Below are positions 35,620 to 47,000 of a stretch of DNA of 64,000 nt, piece by piece. Position 1 is the stretch's first letter; every line of letters begins with the position of its first letter. The DNA comes from Atkinsonella hypoxylon (lineage: Eukaryota > Ascomycota > Sordariomycetes > Hypocreales > Clavicipitaceae): NCBI GenBank assembly GCA_000729835.1, contig JFHB01000059.1, positions 1 to 64,000 of the forward strand. The letters are read 5' to 3'. The position numbers were made by a program, and so were the translations under genes. The notes under the pieces were generated by a model. It saw only the letters and a program-made list of their open reading frames with translations, searched no databases and was not told the DNA's origin.

Positions 35620-35955
35620 CTACTGGCCAGTGACTTCATCTTCGTCGACGAGACAAAGGGAGCAGCGAGGATGTCCGCAAGCAATACAAGCAGGAGTTGT
35701 CGGGAGGACATAGCATCCGTCACCACAGACGTGGCAGAACCAGCTCTTGACTCTCATATTTGTTGTATTTAGAGTATCAGATGCAGAGCTGGTGACGTCG
35801 AGATTGTGATTCCGCAAGGACAAATTGTTACCCTGAGCTATTTGTGGTACAGGCTGACTCGTCTGATTTCGTTTCACACCTTGAGGCTGCTGATTTTGCG
35901 ATGGAAGTTGTTGAGGTCGGTTGTGTGTTTGTTCGTGGTTGGTTTCAGTGCTCAT
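35620..35955 (-). CDS. Small Cys-rich, zinc-finger-like protein
   Basis: This is 111 residues from ATG 35955; the frame continues upstream, but only non-coding-looking sequence precedes it. Residues 1-65 are Gln/Asn/Thr-rich and disordered. The C-terminal 42 residues hold a compact Cys/His cluster: WFCHVCGDGC, then PACIACGHPRCSLC, with CxxC pairs and one Cys-Gly-His step. This could bind two zinc ions like RING- or RanBP2-related fingers, but the spacing matches no family I can name. Similar short fungal proteins with a W-C-x-x-C ... C-G-H-x-R-C-x-x-C tail are familiar in Sordariomycetes. It has no intron. Confidence 0.6.
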   Translation of the reverse strand: MSTETNHEQTHNRPQQLPSQNQQPQGVKRNQTSQPVPQIAQGNNLSLRNHNLDVTSSASDTLNTTNMRVKSWFCHVCGDGCYVLPTTPACIACGHPRCSLCLVDEDEVTGQ

Positions 35956-37941
35956 TGTGTTCTGGTGAGCATATCTCGAGCAATGTGCTGGACAAGAGAG
36001 GTCTATATAATCGAAGGAGGCCTCATAACTTAGAACCTCTTCTAGCAATCGGCTGTGACCAAAGTAGCTATTGAAATAAGGCTGTCATGAAATCTGAAAT
36101 CTGAAACATACCCGGCGAGTTGTCGTGCCCACAGACCAGAATCAACCACTGAGTTAGCAATCATGATGGACCACAGACCATTCACGCCCAATCAATGGAG
36201 CAAATGAAAAGGAAGGCCAACGTCAGTGACATGGTAGCAGGAGCTGTGCCATTGAGTTATAGGGCTAAGAAGGAAGGAAGACGGCTGCGTGAAGGCAACC
36301 GTAATCAAAGTGCTTCTCACATGATCGCTTCGACATGAAAAAAAACATGATGCGACATCTTGAAAGGGCCCAATTCATTCTCCCTCTGTTGAGCCACGTG
36401 AACAGAATGAAACGGAGCAAGAATGCGCGATGTGGCATGCACTGCAGGTTGATGCAGGGCTGGCAAGGGGAGAAATCCCTTTCTGGGAAACACTTGTAGC
36501 CAGTAAGCTATTTCAGCGCAGATCGGCGACTCCCGGTTCATGTGCTAGGATAATTTTCATGATTTCCATGTTCAATCAGGCCTTTTGTTCAATGAACAAG
36601 AGTAAAAAAGAGAAGGCTGAGCCACATCGGCCTAGTGCGGTTGTCGCCTCATTTTCCTCCATGAAAAGGCTGCAAACGCAGATGCAGTAGCTTGGGGGTA
36701 TTCCCTCCATACGTGACATGCTTTTCTTTGCATATGATGTACCATCGCTGTAACTAATTATTATAGGTACCTGGAGGTTAGCGGAGAATTGTTCAGATGG
36801 CATTCCATAGCGGCGGTATGACATGGCGGCAGATGTCAATCTCATCCACGTTTCTCATTGTGATTGCTTAGTGACGTTTCCGTTGTCGTAGGGCTTATTC
36901 AGTGATTTCAGGGCGACTGTGGTCATTTTATGAGAGCATGTAAAGCTTCTCAATATGTTTGTATGTTTCATAGTGAGTTTGATTCGTGGCTGCGTGAGAA
37001 CATCTCGACATGTTGACATGTTTCCTTCACGATGCATATGGTGAGTTGGATGCGAGGGCTCACCACCCAGCAGTCGAAGTCGGACGGCGCCAACTCCTGG
37101 ACCTTGATTCTGACCTCGGTGAAGCAGAAGACTTCCTGGACGTGATCCATGACGTCACTTCATTGCGCTGGCCTTGTTTGATGACGGAATTTATTCTATG
37201 TAGCTCAAGCCTTATACTCCGCAGGCGAAGTCGATTCGCGTTTGGCAATCCAAGGACAGAGAATGACAACTCAATGCACATGGTCGACCGGCTATACAGA
37301 GTAATCGGAGTAATGAAACATGAATAGTATACATGAACATATACGGAGTAAATAAGTACTCTACCTAAACCATCACCGAAGCCATTGAGTCGTATGGCTT
37401 TGTGCGTTTCGATACTGGCCGCTGTGTCGCAACGAGGCTGGCCATGACATACGAGTGGAGAGTCCAGATGCTGTGTGAATGCCATGTAGACCTTAAGTGT
37501 AAATGTAAGTGTAAGTGTAAATGCCGTTTGCAGCCGAGGAAGTGCTCACTGCTCAATGAAGCCTCGAGTGAGACTGAGAGCAAAGAGAGCGAGCGAATGA
37601 GAGCGACTGGAGCCTGGTTTTCCGTACCGTCAATGGGGTACACCCACTGTACATGCAGCTCATCCACTAGCATGGCCCCCTGACGCTTTGCTTAGACCCT
37701 GTAATGCATGGCCAAACCCGCTAAAGAGCATCCCCAAGCCCCTATCATGCATCCCCCCAAGCTGCCCTAACCAATAAGCCTTGCCCAAGCGCACTGACCC
37801 TCGCAAGCCCCGGATCCAACAGCCGTTGTTTGTTTGGCCGACGTCATCGCCGTTCTGGCATCTCTCGCCAAGCCCTTCCAACCGACATCGTCAACCCGAC
37901 TCTTCCGCCCCGACGACGTCGCACATCGTCACCATGCCGCC
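35956..37941. other. Intergenic upstream of pfa5
   Basis: Two kilobases without a supportable gene. An AAGTGT/AAATGT hexamer run lies at about 37494-37522. Short frames on both strands lack features. The last 200 bp hold the pfa5 leader. Confidence 0.4.
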
Positions 37942-39325
37942 ATGGCGCCCATTCGCCCAAGTAACCGCGCTGCCGCGCGCTGGACTATGCGCATCGTCCC
38001 ATTCACCATAGTCTGTATCTTTGGGCTGGCGACCTATGCTGTTGCGGCTCGTCTGGGTGGTAAGTTTGGCGTCGTGGCATGGACTGGTCGTCTCGACTAC
38101 TGGCGAGGACCTAGCTGACACTTTCTGCCTTCAGTACAATACCTGTGCCAGACCCTTGGCCAGAAAGGCCTCGCTACCGCGCTCTTGGTGCTCTACTGTT
38201 TGCTCTTCATCCTCACAATTACTTCATACGCTCGTGTCTTCACCGCGATACAGCTTGACCCTGGCCTCGTCCCATTACTGCGTGGATCAGACTCTGAAAC
38301 ACTCGATTGGGTTGAGAAGCGACGGAAATACCGATCAAGACGTAACCGAGATCCAGAGGATCCACCATGGGTTCCTCCCGATTCAGACCCTAATAGCCCT
38401 GGTCTGGAAACCTTTTACAGTAGGGACGTGTTTGTTTGTGAGGTCGACGGACGGCCTAAGTGGTGCTCGCAATGCAGACAGTGGAAGCCAGACCGGGCAC
38501 ATCATTCTAGCGAGTTGCGTCGTTGTGTCAGGAAGATGGATCATATGTGTCCATGGGTTGGTGGCATGGTCTCCGAAACTTGTACGTCACAGCCAGAATT
38601 TTCCAGCCGTCTTTTTGCCCTGACGGAGGCGCTGATTTAAATGTGCAGCATTCAACTTCTTCCTCCACTTCACGTTCTACACTACATGCTTATGTGGACT
38701 GTCGCTGGCTATCTCAGTGTACAGCTTGACAAAGCAGCTCAACGCTCAAGATATCAGTGTTGATGGCTGGGTCATAGCTGTCATCGCCCTATCAGCATTT
38801 TTTGGCCTCTTTGCTTTTGGCATGACCCTTACGGCGGGACGGTACATCCTCACCAACACCACTAGTATTGACATGCTGCGCAAACGACAGGTGTTCACTC
38901 TCGCTGTCCGGATCCCGCACGACACTCCGCCGTCGTCCAAGTATCCGACCATCGTCTATCCTCTCCAATCGACGCAACCCATTCCGCCAGACGTTCATCA
39001 TCAGCGGTTGAACGGGCCCACAGATCCGAGAGCTGCCCGGGACGTGCAAGCCACGCGGAAGTTTGCCATCCTCAGAGCAGAGCCTGGGGAAAATCCGTGG
39101 GATCTGGGACTGTGCGGGAACTGGAAATCTGTCATGGGCACAAGCGTGATAGAGTGGCTGCTACCCTTCAGGCACTCGCCGTGTTGCAACCATGATAGCA
39201 TGGTGAGCGACTATCCGTTCGGGCATCTAGTTGACGAACTTAGGCTACGGTACGGGGTGCCGGACCTCAATGGCAAGATTCCCTTTGGACGTGACCCGTC
39301 TGGTGGGAAATGGAACCGTATATAA
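37942..39325 (+). CDS. pfa5: Palmitoyltransferase Pfa5 (DHHC family, DHMC variant)
   Basis: This is a membrane S-acyltransferase that moves palmitate from its own cysteine to protein cysteines. Exons 37942-38059, 38135-38581 and 38649-39325 give 413 residues; introns are 75 and 67 nt with GTAAGT and GTACGT donors. Transmembrane segments lie at about 17-37, 52-75, 190-213 and 226-252. Between the second and third is the Cys-rich domain (RPKWCSQCRQWKPDRAHHS) and the active-site motif D175-H-M-C178-PWVGG. The usual second His is replaced by Met. Known Pfa5 members also deviate here, yeast having DHYC, and the following VSET fits Pfa5. The SETSFNFF junction requires the second intron. The cytosolic tail is about 160 residues and ends in GKWNRI. 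A second ATG 8 bp upstream (37934) is out of frame. Confidence 0.92.
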
Positions 39326-40009
39326 TTGATAATGCTCGTAATATTTCCATGTGAATGAGTCATGCGGTGATTGATGTGACGAGTTGTATGGAGAAAATGC
39401 ATCAGAATCGGGATGGGCAGTGTGACGCGCTGCTGTGAATCTATTGGAAGCGTCACATTGTATTATATATAATATTTGAAGGGAAGGTGCGGGGCCTGAC
39501 CGCCTGACCGTTCCTTCCTCTACAACCCCCAATTCCCTCTTTTCACAGATCCCGAGCTGAGACAATTTTCCCCTTTTCTTTTTCTCTTACGAAATTCTGC
39601 CGCTTGACAAAATTGTTCCAATTTCATAATTATTTTCATCAAACTTCTATTTGTTCCATCGTGATTTCTGGCAACCATGACCCAACTACCTCGGAGAACG
39701 GAGGAGTCAAAATGTGATTGTCACAGAACCAGGTAGGCACCCTGTGTTTCCCGGTACTTCCAGCCCTGCAGCACCAGAATAAAATTCTGTGGTACCTGTG
39801 CATTTTGGCTGTGCAATGGCATCCGCAGCTTTGCATGGGACTCTCTGGGCAGCGACAGGAGATATATATAACGTCGGGCACCCCCATTCGGGCCACATTT
39901 GGGCCACAAATTTGCCCTCCTTCAACACCAGAGCGACTATCTTTGAACCGCGTTTTCTCGCGTAATTTAAATGCTATTATTATAAATTCTTTTATCACTA
40001 GATTTCGCA
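39326..40009. other. Intergenic, pfa5 to transposase relic
   Basis: This is AT-leaning sequence that should contain the pfa5 3' region and the 5' end of the truncated pogo element. A possible terminal repeat begins near 39720, but I found no matching opposite end. Confidence 0.35.
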
Positions 40010-40480
40010 ATGCCTAATTATACGGAAAAGAGTATTCAAGATGCACTATTTGCTATTACAGAAGGCCTGCCAATCCGCCAGGCGGCAAAGCAGTGAGGGA
40101 TTCCAAGGACAACGCTTCAGAGTCGTATTCGAGGCAGCCAAACGCGAATAGATGCATTTAAGCAATTACAGCGGCTTTCTTGTGAGGATGAAGAAAGCCT
40201 TATTAAGTGGATTTTAGCCCAAGCATCATTAAACGTGCCAATGAGCCACTCGCAGCTCCGGGACATTGTATCACACATACTAGTCACGGGCGGCGACCCT
40301 CAACCTCTTGGAAAGAACTGGGTTCGGGGCTTTTTACACAGGCATCCGGGAATATCAACAAAGAAAGGCAAGCGGATGGATTCCTGCCGCATCAATGGAG
40401 CTTCTGCTGATACTATCAAGGGCTTTTTTTCGCTAATGGACCAATCCATCATTGAGTTGGGCTGGTGGCATTGGCGGTAG
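40010..40480 (+). mobile_element. Truncated pogo/Fot-type transposase N-terminus
   Basis: From ATG 40010 the frame reads as the DNA-binding part of Tc1/mariner-superfamily pogo transposases. It has a psq-type helix-turn-helix (ALFAITEGLPIRQAAKQ, then GIPRTTLQSRI) followed by a CENP-B-type second helical domain (SHSQLRDIVSHIL, GKNWVRGFLHRHPGI). An in-frame TGA sits at 40094-40096, where a Trp or Arg codon is likely. Homology stops near MDQSI, before the expected start of the catalytic DDE domain. It is therefore a dead fragment. The next kilobase carries only short broken frames. Confidence 0.75.
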
Positions 40481-41142
40481 GCCGGGGCTTAGGCACATGC
40501 TATAACCGCCAAGCATGTCCGAACATGAGGCCCACGCCCAAGTCTTGCGCTGCATGGTCTTGGTGGGCGGCTCGCAGCAAAGAGGCTGTCCAAACAGCCG
40601 ACCTTTGCCGCAACGAATTGTTTAAGGCTATGATCACAGTACCTTACGGTGCTGAGTTTCTGAATAGGACTTTGGCATATGGCTATTGTTACGCCGAGAG
40701 AAGCAGCCCGGGTGCTGCCTGAAATGGCCATGAAGCATTTCCGACAGCAATGACAGAGCAGGAAAGAACTACCGCCCCAGGACAGCCAGTTCCGACGAAC
40801 ATAGACGGGAGCCAAAAAGAAACAGCTATGCATATGCTCACATTGGCACTCTACATGTGTGCGTGGTACAATTTCTGACAATCGTCGAGATAATTGATCT
40901 TGCGTCTCAGTGTTGGTTGAATACAATTTGTTCAATGGCGATTATCGTACTTTGATTTCTAGGGTTAGACGATGGAACAAACAAGAGGATGGAGCTTTAT
41001 GCACACAAGATGCACATGGACTGCCACTTCGAGTGAATTTAGTCCAATTGAATGATATTGTTTCAGAATGGGCTTTAATTCACACAGTGAGGTATTTGAT
41101 CAAATCTCTGGCAGCTTTGTACTTGCGCTATGCGTCGCTTAT

Positions 41143-41397
41143 TTAGTTCCATTCGTCTCTATTTTGGTCTTGGACCCGCCCCATCAACTCGGACACTTCG
41201 CGGCAAGCCTCTTCCCTCCGGAAGGCATATGACCAACCTTTATCCCGACAGACTTGCTGCACAAATTGTAAGTCCAGCGTCGTAGGCCACACCTCATCTT
41301 GATCGAGAACCTGTTGCTCCGTGATTCTCTCCATAGCTTCTTCTACGGGCAGACTGTCATACCTGACCCAGCCGAGTGCCTTAAAGCAAAAGTGCAT
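41143..41397 (-). CDS. Short hypothetical ORF, possibly a gene fragment
   Basis: This is 84 residues from ATG 41397, acidic and helical (DSLPVEEAMERITEQQVLDQDEVW, then FVQQVCRDKGWSYAFRREEACREV). The frame is open upstream without another ATG. Its base use is less AT-rich than the flanks, which suggests former coding sequence. No domain is recognised. It sits between a transposase relic and an AT-rich stretch, so it may be the surviving last exon of a lost gene. Confidence 0.35.
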   Translation of the reverse strand: MHFCFKALGWVRYDSLPVEEAMERITEQQVLDQDEVWPTTLDLQFVQQVCRDKGWSYAFRREEACREVSELMGRVQDQNRDEWN

Positions 41398-42361
41398 TCT
41401 TCGAAAGACAAGCAGTTGGCAATTTCGCACCAAAAGAAGAAGAGGTATAAGACAGGTATCCTACCATAAATGATAGCAAACGCGGATTCACTATAAGTTA
41501 GCTAATATGCCTAATGCGACACACAGAGCAACCAAAACTCGCTCACTGCAATTTCCAACAACGGCCGTGTATCCCTCCAAACCCCAGACATTATAATACT
41601 AGTTGTGTCGTATCGGCCTAATGCGGTATACGTATATATCGGGAGGATTACAGTACTCACAAATAAGCTAAAGACAGCAATCGCAGTGCTTAATGAAGAG
41701 CATAAAAGACCACATAACTTTATAAATGATAAAACAGATGGAAATATCTATGGGCTGGATCTGAAAACATGATGATGTTATTACCTGCTTGCTGCTGGAT
41801 ACTTTAGGACAGTATATGCAGCAACTACAGCATAGAGCATGATTAGCGTCTTCTTGGATTTAGTCTTATAGTTAGTATTTGGACTGGGGTGCCACAGACC
41901 CATACAAAATCTGTCTAACCGGTTGCAGTTCCTGAAGATAAAAAATCAGTCAAAACGACTTGCAAATACCTTTTATCTTGGAGGTGATGCTAAAGAAGAA
42001 CCCTGCGCTAGGTGAAGACAAAGAAAGCGATACTGCATTTGCCCATTAAGGAATCACAATAGTAGCCTGCTTCAACCAACTTTTGTCCACAGAGATATGT
42101 TGCATCTACTGGCACTGAAACAGCGGATGAGGATAGGGGGTGTTCATAGTTTAATCACACTAAAGAAAATCAGAAGACAGACCCAGAAGCTAAGCTTGTT
42201 ATTCACTATAGTATTAAAAATTTACGGAACTCTATCATAGAGAATAGTTTTCTCGGGATAAGATCCCGTAGCACCTACAAGAAAAATGCCTCCGCCTTGT
42301 GATGGAGAGAGTAGGCCTTGGAAACAGCATTCCTTGTCGAGTCATCTAATGGATATTTGAC

Positions 42362-42505
42362 TATGCCGATACCCACAAAGGAAACTGTCGGCAGAACTAT
42401 GCAGTTGCAACAGCAGCTGCGTACGCCAAGGAACTGCTGGCCAGCACACCTGTGGCAGATGTCGAGAGGACTCCCGAGATTCAGAGGACTATGAAGGAGC
42501 GGTAG
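42362..42505 (+). pseudogene. C-terminal tail relic of an enzyme-like gene
   Basis: Forty-seven codons plus a stop read as a protein tail (YADTHKGNCRQNYAVATAAAYAKELL, ending TPEIQRTMKER). The Ala-rich helix and high third-position GC stand out from the AT-rich flanks. Upstream in frame there is a stop and no further homology to join. I cannot name the parent family. Confidence 0.4.
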
Positions 42506-42819
42506 TGCTGAGTTTGTCCGTCAAACGACGTATCTCGTTTACTAACGATTCACTTGAGTGGCTTCTATAAATAAAAATAAAAAGCACCATAACGTGCAGG
42601 ACTCAGTAACAGGCCCGCTTCATGCACGAGGAATCGTGCAGCTTACGGAGTCCCGGGCAGCATTATGTCCCTCTCACACGCCAAGGTGCACTTTGGGGGT
42701 CCGAATGATGATGATCAAAGTCTTGGTTGCTCAATTAAGGAGTTAAGCAAAAGCGGTGTTGAGGGAATTAATTCCCACCCTGTGAAGACGTTTTATAAAA
42801 GGCCGATCTAGGGGGTCAT

Positions 42820-43040
42820 GCCCTGGCGTGCTTAACTGCGCCTAGCGCGCCCTTGCGGAACGCTCCGTGGAGCTTCTGACTCGTGCAGGAGGGCTGCGCT
42901 CCCTGGAGGGGGTTACGCCTCCTGTAGGAGGCTGGGTGCGAGTCGGGAGTCCTGGGACTGTTTTGTCGATGCTTAATAACTTATGCCTGGCATTGTTTTC
43001 GGCTTGCAAAGCCGAGCGTATCAACCTCCGCAGCACGGTC
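42820..43040. other. GC-rich segment with several short inverted repeats
   Basis: The segment is markedly GC-richer than its surroundings. It contains a perfect 6-bp stem, 4-base loop hairpin at 42917-42932 (GCCTCC/GGAGGC), a CGGA-ACGC-TCCG hairpin near 42857, and further pairings such as TCGGCTTGCAAAGCCGA near 43000. It has no convincing protein frame. It could be a mobile-element fragment or a structured RNA. Confidence 0.35.
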
Positions 43041-43279
43041 AGTCATTTGTCATCCTCAAGTTGTGCTTCAGGCAATACATGTCCACGCCAGGGGGCATCC
43101 GCATACTTGAAAGTGTATCCGGAGTAGTGCGATCTTGTTGTATATAACGGTAGAGGCTCTTCGTAAACTCGCATCAAACTCGCTATGCAATCTTAGTTCT
43201 CATATCACTACCTGGTACCTACCACCTTCACAATCGACTGTCCTCATCCAACTTCGTCCTCAACATCCGCCTGAAAACA

Positions 43280-44001
43280 ATGAGTGCCGTCGCAAACATC
43301 ACGTCTGCTCAATTCCTGGCTGCTGCCAAGCACCGCCGCACCGTCTACGGCCTCAAGAGCACAAGCCAGATCTCTGATGAGAGGGTGCAGGGCATGATCG
43401 AGCAGGTCCTGTCTTTTGCGCCCTCATCATACAATACCCAGCCTGTCAGAATCACCTTGATCACTGGTGAGAAGCACAAGAGATTCTGGGACGCTATTAC
43501 ACAGGCTGCCGAGCCTGTCCTAAAGGCTCTCAGTGAGGATGTCTGGAACGCACTCAAGGAACGATTCACTGCTTTCCAAGCGGCCTACGGCTCAGTACGT
43601 CAACACTTACTGTTATAACCTAGACGATGCCCAAAGATACTACCAGGCAGGATTGTGCTTCTCACTAACACTCATTGCAGATTGTCTTTTGGGAATCTGG
43701 CACGGCCATCAAGGAGTCTGGTGAAGCCCATCAGTCGGCGGCACACATGTTTGGAGAGTTCTCTGACCACAGCCAAGGCATGCATCAGATCTTGATCTGG
43801 ACAGCCCTCGAGCTGGAGGGACTGGGGGCAAACTTGCAGCATTTGAACGCTATTCCACCCGTCGAGGAGGCGATCAAGAAATTTTGTGGAGCGCCTGCCG
43901 ACTATAAGCTCAAGGCGCACTTGAACTATGGCGACGAGGCCCAACCTCACCCCGATGTGCCCTCCAAGCTGCCTTTCAGCGAGACACTCAAGGTGCTATG
44001 A
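43280..44001 (+). CDS. Nitroreductase-family protein (Frm2/Hbn1-like)
   Basis: This is an FMN-dependent NAD(P)H oxidoreductase of the nitroreductase superfamily; the yeast relatives Frm2 and Hbn1 are linked to lipid signalling and oxidative stress. Exon 1 43280-43594 and exon 2 43681-44001 give 211 residues. The 86-nt intron has donor GTACGT, a CTAAC branch site and acceptor TTGCAG, in phase 0. Family features are the N-terminal FMN-phosphate region (KHRRTVYGLK), APSSYNTQPVRI, and in exon 2 HSQGMHQILIWTALELEGLGANLQHLN. The length matches the family (about 190-215). There is no signal peptide, so it is presumably cytosolic. Neighbouring sequence is gene-poor and no pathway is implied. Confidence 0.93.
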
Positions 44002-47000
44002 CTGTATGAAGCGACGATGGGTAATGGAATGAACTTGTATTCTTTCCTATAATTCATGTGTTAGCGCTGGTAGTTACGTTTCCTAGCTAGACCAATAGAA
44101 TCAGCTTTGCCAGGAAGGATTGACAGCATTTAATGACACTTGAGCAGCGACAGCGCTACAAATGCACCACTTTCTCGGGTCGATCAAAGGATCTGAGTAG
44201 GCCAAGGCGTAAAGCATTTAAGCCGTAGGAGCGAATCGTGAGACTTATCATTAAGGCGGAAGGAGATAAGAATGAGCGAAAAGAGAACAGGTAGAGGTTC
44301 AAACCCATAACGATATTAAGCATGAGTGCCTTATACCTAGCCGGACTGCGCAACTGAGCGCTAGCGTCTTCTAGTCTGTTTTTTTTTTTCTTTTGTAGAG
44401 AACCGGACTAGCACGATTTCAGCCTTGGTTTGCAAGCCATACCGACTTCGACGTAGAGAGGAACCCTGAGATGCCGGGCGCGCAAGACAACGACCCGCGG
44501 ACAAGGACCTGCCTCTCAAGAACCAGGGCTAACGCCACGCAGAGTACAAGCCGGTCATCCCGACTATCAAAACTGAAGCAAAGGCTAATAATTCCGTAGA
44601 ATTCAGTTTGGTCCAAAGGCATCGAACAAGGCTATAGTACATGGAGGACAAATCAATTCGGAGTTGACTGAGCGTTGGCTACATGGGGCACGAGAGGGGA
44701 GTAGGTGGACGCTAGAATGTCAGCATCGTTGGTGAGGCGTGGGATCGTCACGTCTTCCTATGCGATCAGATCAGTCAGTACTCCGTATGACTACTGCAGA
44801 CTCCGATTTCTCCAGTGCCGTGAAGGCGCTGTTGGCGGAGAGAATGTCAGCCTCCAGCGTGTGAGTGTCTTATTTATCCGGACGCACAGCGGGACGTCGG
44901 ATGCGAGGATCCGCCAACTCGCCTTTCTCAAATAAAACCATCAGAACTTGATCGAACGGATGGGAAGGTAAGGTTACTCCGTAGGATTACTCCGGAATTC
45001 GCACATCATTGGATTACTGCGCCCCTTGGCCCCTAGGATTACGGATGATACCTTTTGATGTGATAATGAGATATCACACACCTAGATCACAGGACCCACA
45101 CCCACACCTTCGATCCGACCCTTGTCTTAATTTTAATTTTTTTCTTTTAGAGATACCTACCTACCTACCTACAGGGGGGGGGGGGGGACTCGTCGCTTGA
45201 CCGATAGGCGAAATTATATAACTGTAATCTTGCGGGTACGGGTGCGGATGCGGGTGCGGGTGCGGAGTAGCTATGTCAAGTGCCCAAATTCGGTGATTTT
45301 GATTATGCTATTTTTCACGTATTTCATTCAAGTACGAGGAATGTCTCAGAAGTCCTAGAGAAAGATCTCTGCAAACTGGATTTGTAGACTATTTCAAGGA
45401 TCTTCTTGAGTCTACAGCTCGACGGAGGGTTTGGTGAGGACTTGATGACCTGGCTTGACCCGAGAGGTGTGGGTCCAATATTATGCATACGCAATAGTGA
45501 TAGTATTTTTTCCAGATATACAAGTATATTAAGAAATCCTTTGACTATCTCCTCTCATATATTATTATTCCTATGTTCCTTTAAATTGATGTCAGCAAGA
45601 TTTATCTCAAGATATAGCTTGTGATTATCTGCATGCTGTAGATCGCGAATCCTATAAGTCAAGGATAAAGTAGACCAATCAGGGGAGCAAATTTGCGCCA
45701 CGGAGACCCACAGCAATTTGAGGTCAGGTCTCTTTCCAAACCTCAGTTGAGCTGTATAGACTTAGACTCGATAGTATTGTAGCAGCCCCTCTTAATTGTA
45801 GGCTACAGAGATCGACCGATCAACCTGGCTAGAGGCATCAAGGTTCAGGGGCGAGCAACGCTCAAGCAACTTGTCCGATTCGACGCCTCAAAGACAGTCT
45901 CCATATGAAGCCGAGCGGCTGAGCGGAATGGTGGCGGCGATTACTGAGACTCACTCATCAGGTTGATCGCCTACGGGGCAATGAATTGCGCGTACTGGGT
46001 CGACACAAGAGGCTTCCAGTGAGACGGCAGTGCAGCGTGGTGACCGGTGTGAGGGGAACAGTGTCCATCTTGTGCCGAGAGTGAACGATGACGGGCAAAT
46101 AACACAGCAATAGGATCACAACTGTGGCCAGGAGTATTGCAAAGCGAATCGGCAAACAGGTTGGAACTCCAAGAGGAACTAGCTCCCAAGAGTCTGCTTT
46201 CCAGTTTTCAGGGCAAACAGAACTTGATTCCTGGCACATACCGTGAAGAACTCGTCCGACTGGTCTCTGGGCTTTTCAGATGACGCAGTTTCGGCACCAT
46301 CGCTCTGCGAACCAGGAACCCAGTGTACATATCCTGGGCAAGAAGCATGGTCTGAACACAGGAACATTAGAACAAGCCACAAGCCGCAATAGGGTGTCTC
46401 AGAGATTTAAAAAATTATAGACTCACGGGCGTCCGACTATAGCTGGTTTCGGATCCAGCATCTTTCGTGGAAATTGAAGGTGAAGGCGGGGCGGAAACGA
46501 CAAAGAAGTGACGACGGCGGAGATCAAGCAGAAGATGCGCTCGACGAGGAAAATGACGCGACTTAATGCATAGCATATAGCCTAAATATACTGGTTCCCG
46601 ACTGCATTCATCAAAGATGCGTAGCCAATGCCCATGCTTACACAACGAGGACCGTTTATCTCCGCGGTTGAGTGGGTGCATCAAATGAGTCTGGCAGTTG
46701 CGTCTGGCCACGATGCCAACGGATTGATTGAATCTGAAGCAATTGCGAGCCTTGGCATCTATGAACTGTATTACGAAGCAGCATGCGAAGCCACCGAGCG
46801 GTTCGCTTCAACTTTCTTTTCACTCCTCTCATGCGCCCTCCTTTACGGTGGCTTTCGCCGTTCGTCTGCGCTATGACGGCGGCGTCCACCTCATGATTGA
46901 ATCATCGTAGGAAATGATCCTTCTTGGCATTCTGATAACATTGCAGCCCCCTTATAGAATTATACAATACCGGCCAACCGAGTGAATCCATCATAGAGTA

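Larger units (their letters stand above)
41398..43279. other. AT-rich intergenic region with a gene relic and a GC-rich structured block
   Basis: Bases 41440-42350 are AT-rich and featureless. A 47-codon relic lies at 42362-42505 and a GC-rich segment with hairpins at 42820-43040. The last 150 bp lead into the nitroreductase gene. Confidence 0.4.

Noticed and set aside
44290..44340. GGTTCAAACCC as a tRNA B-box
   Set aside because: No matching A-box or cloverleaf stems could be drawn around it on either strand.
45960..46711. Possible minus-strand gene with one transmembrane segment
   Set aside because: Donors and acceptors exist, but joining them keeps either the transmembrane exon or the acidic upstream exon in frame, never both.
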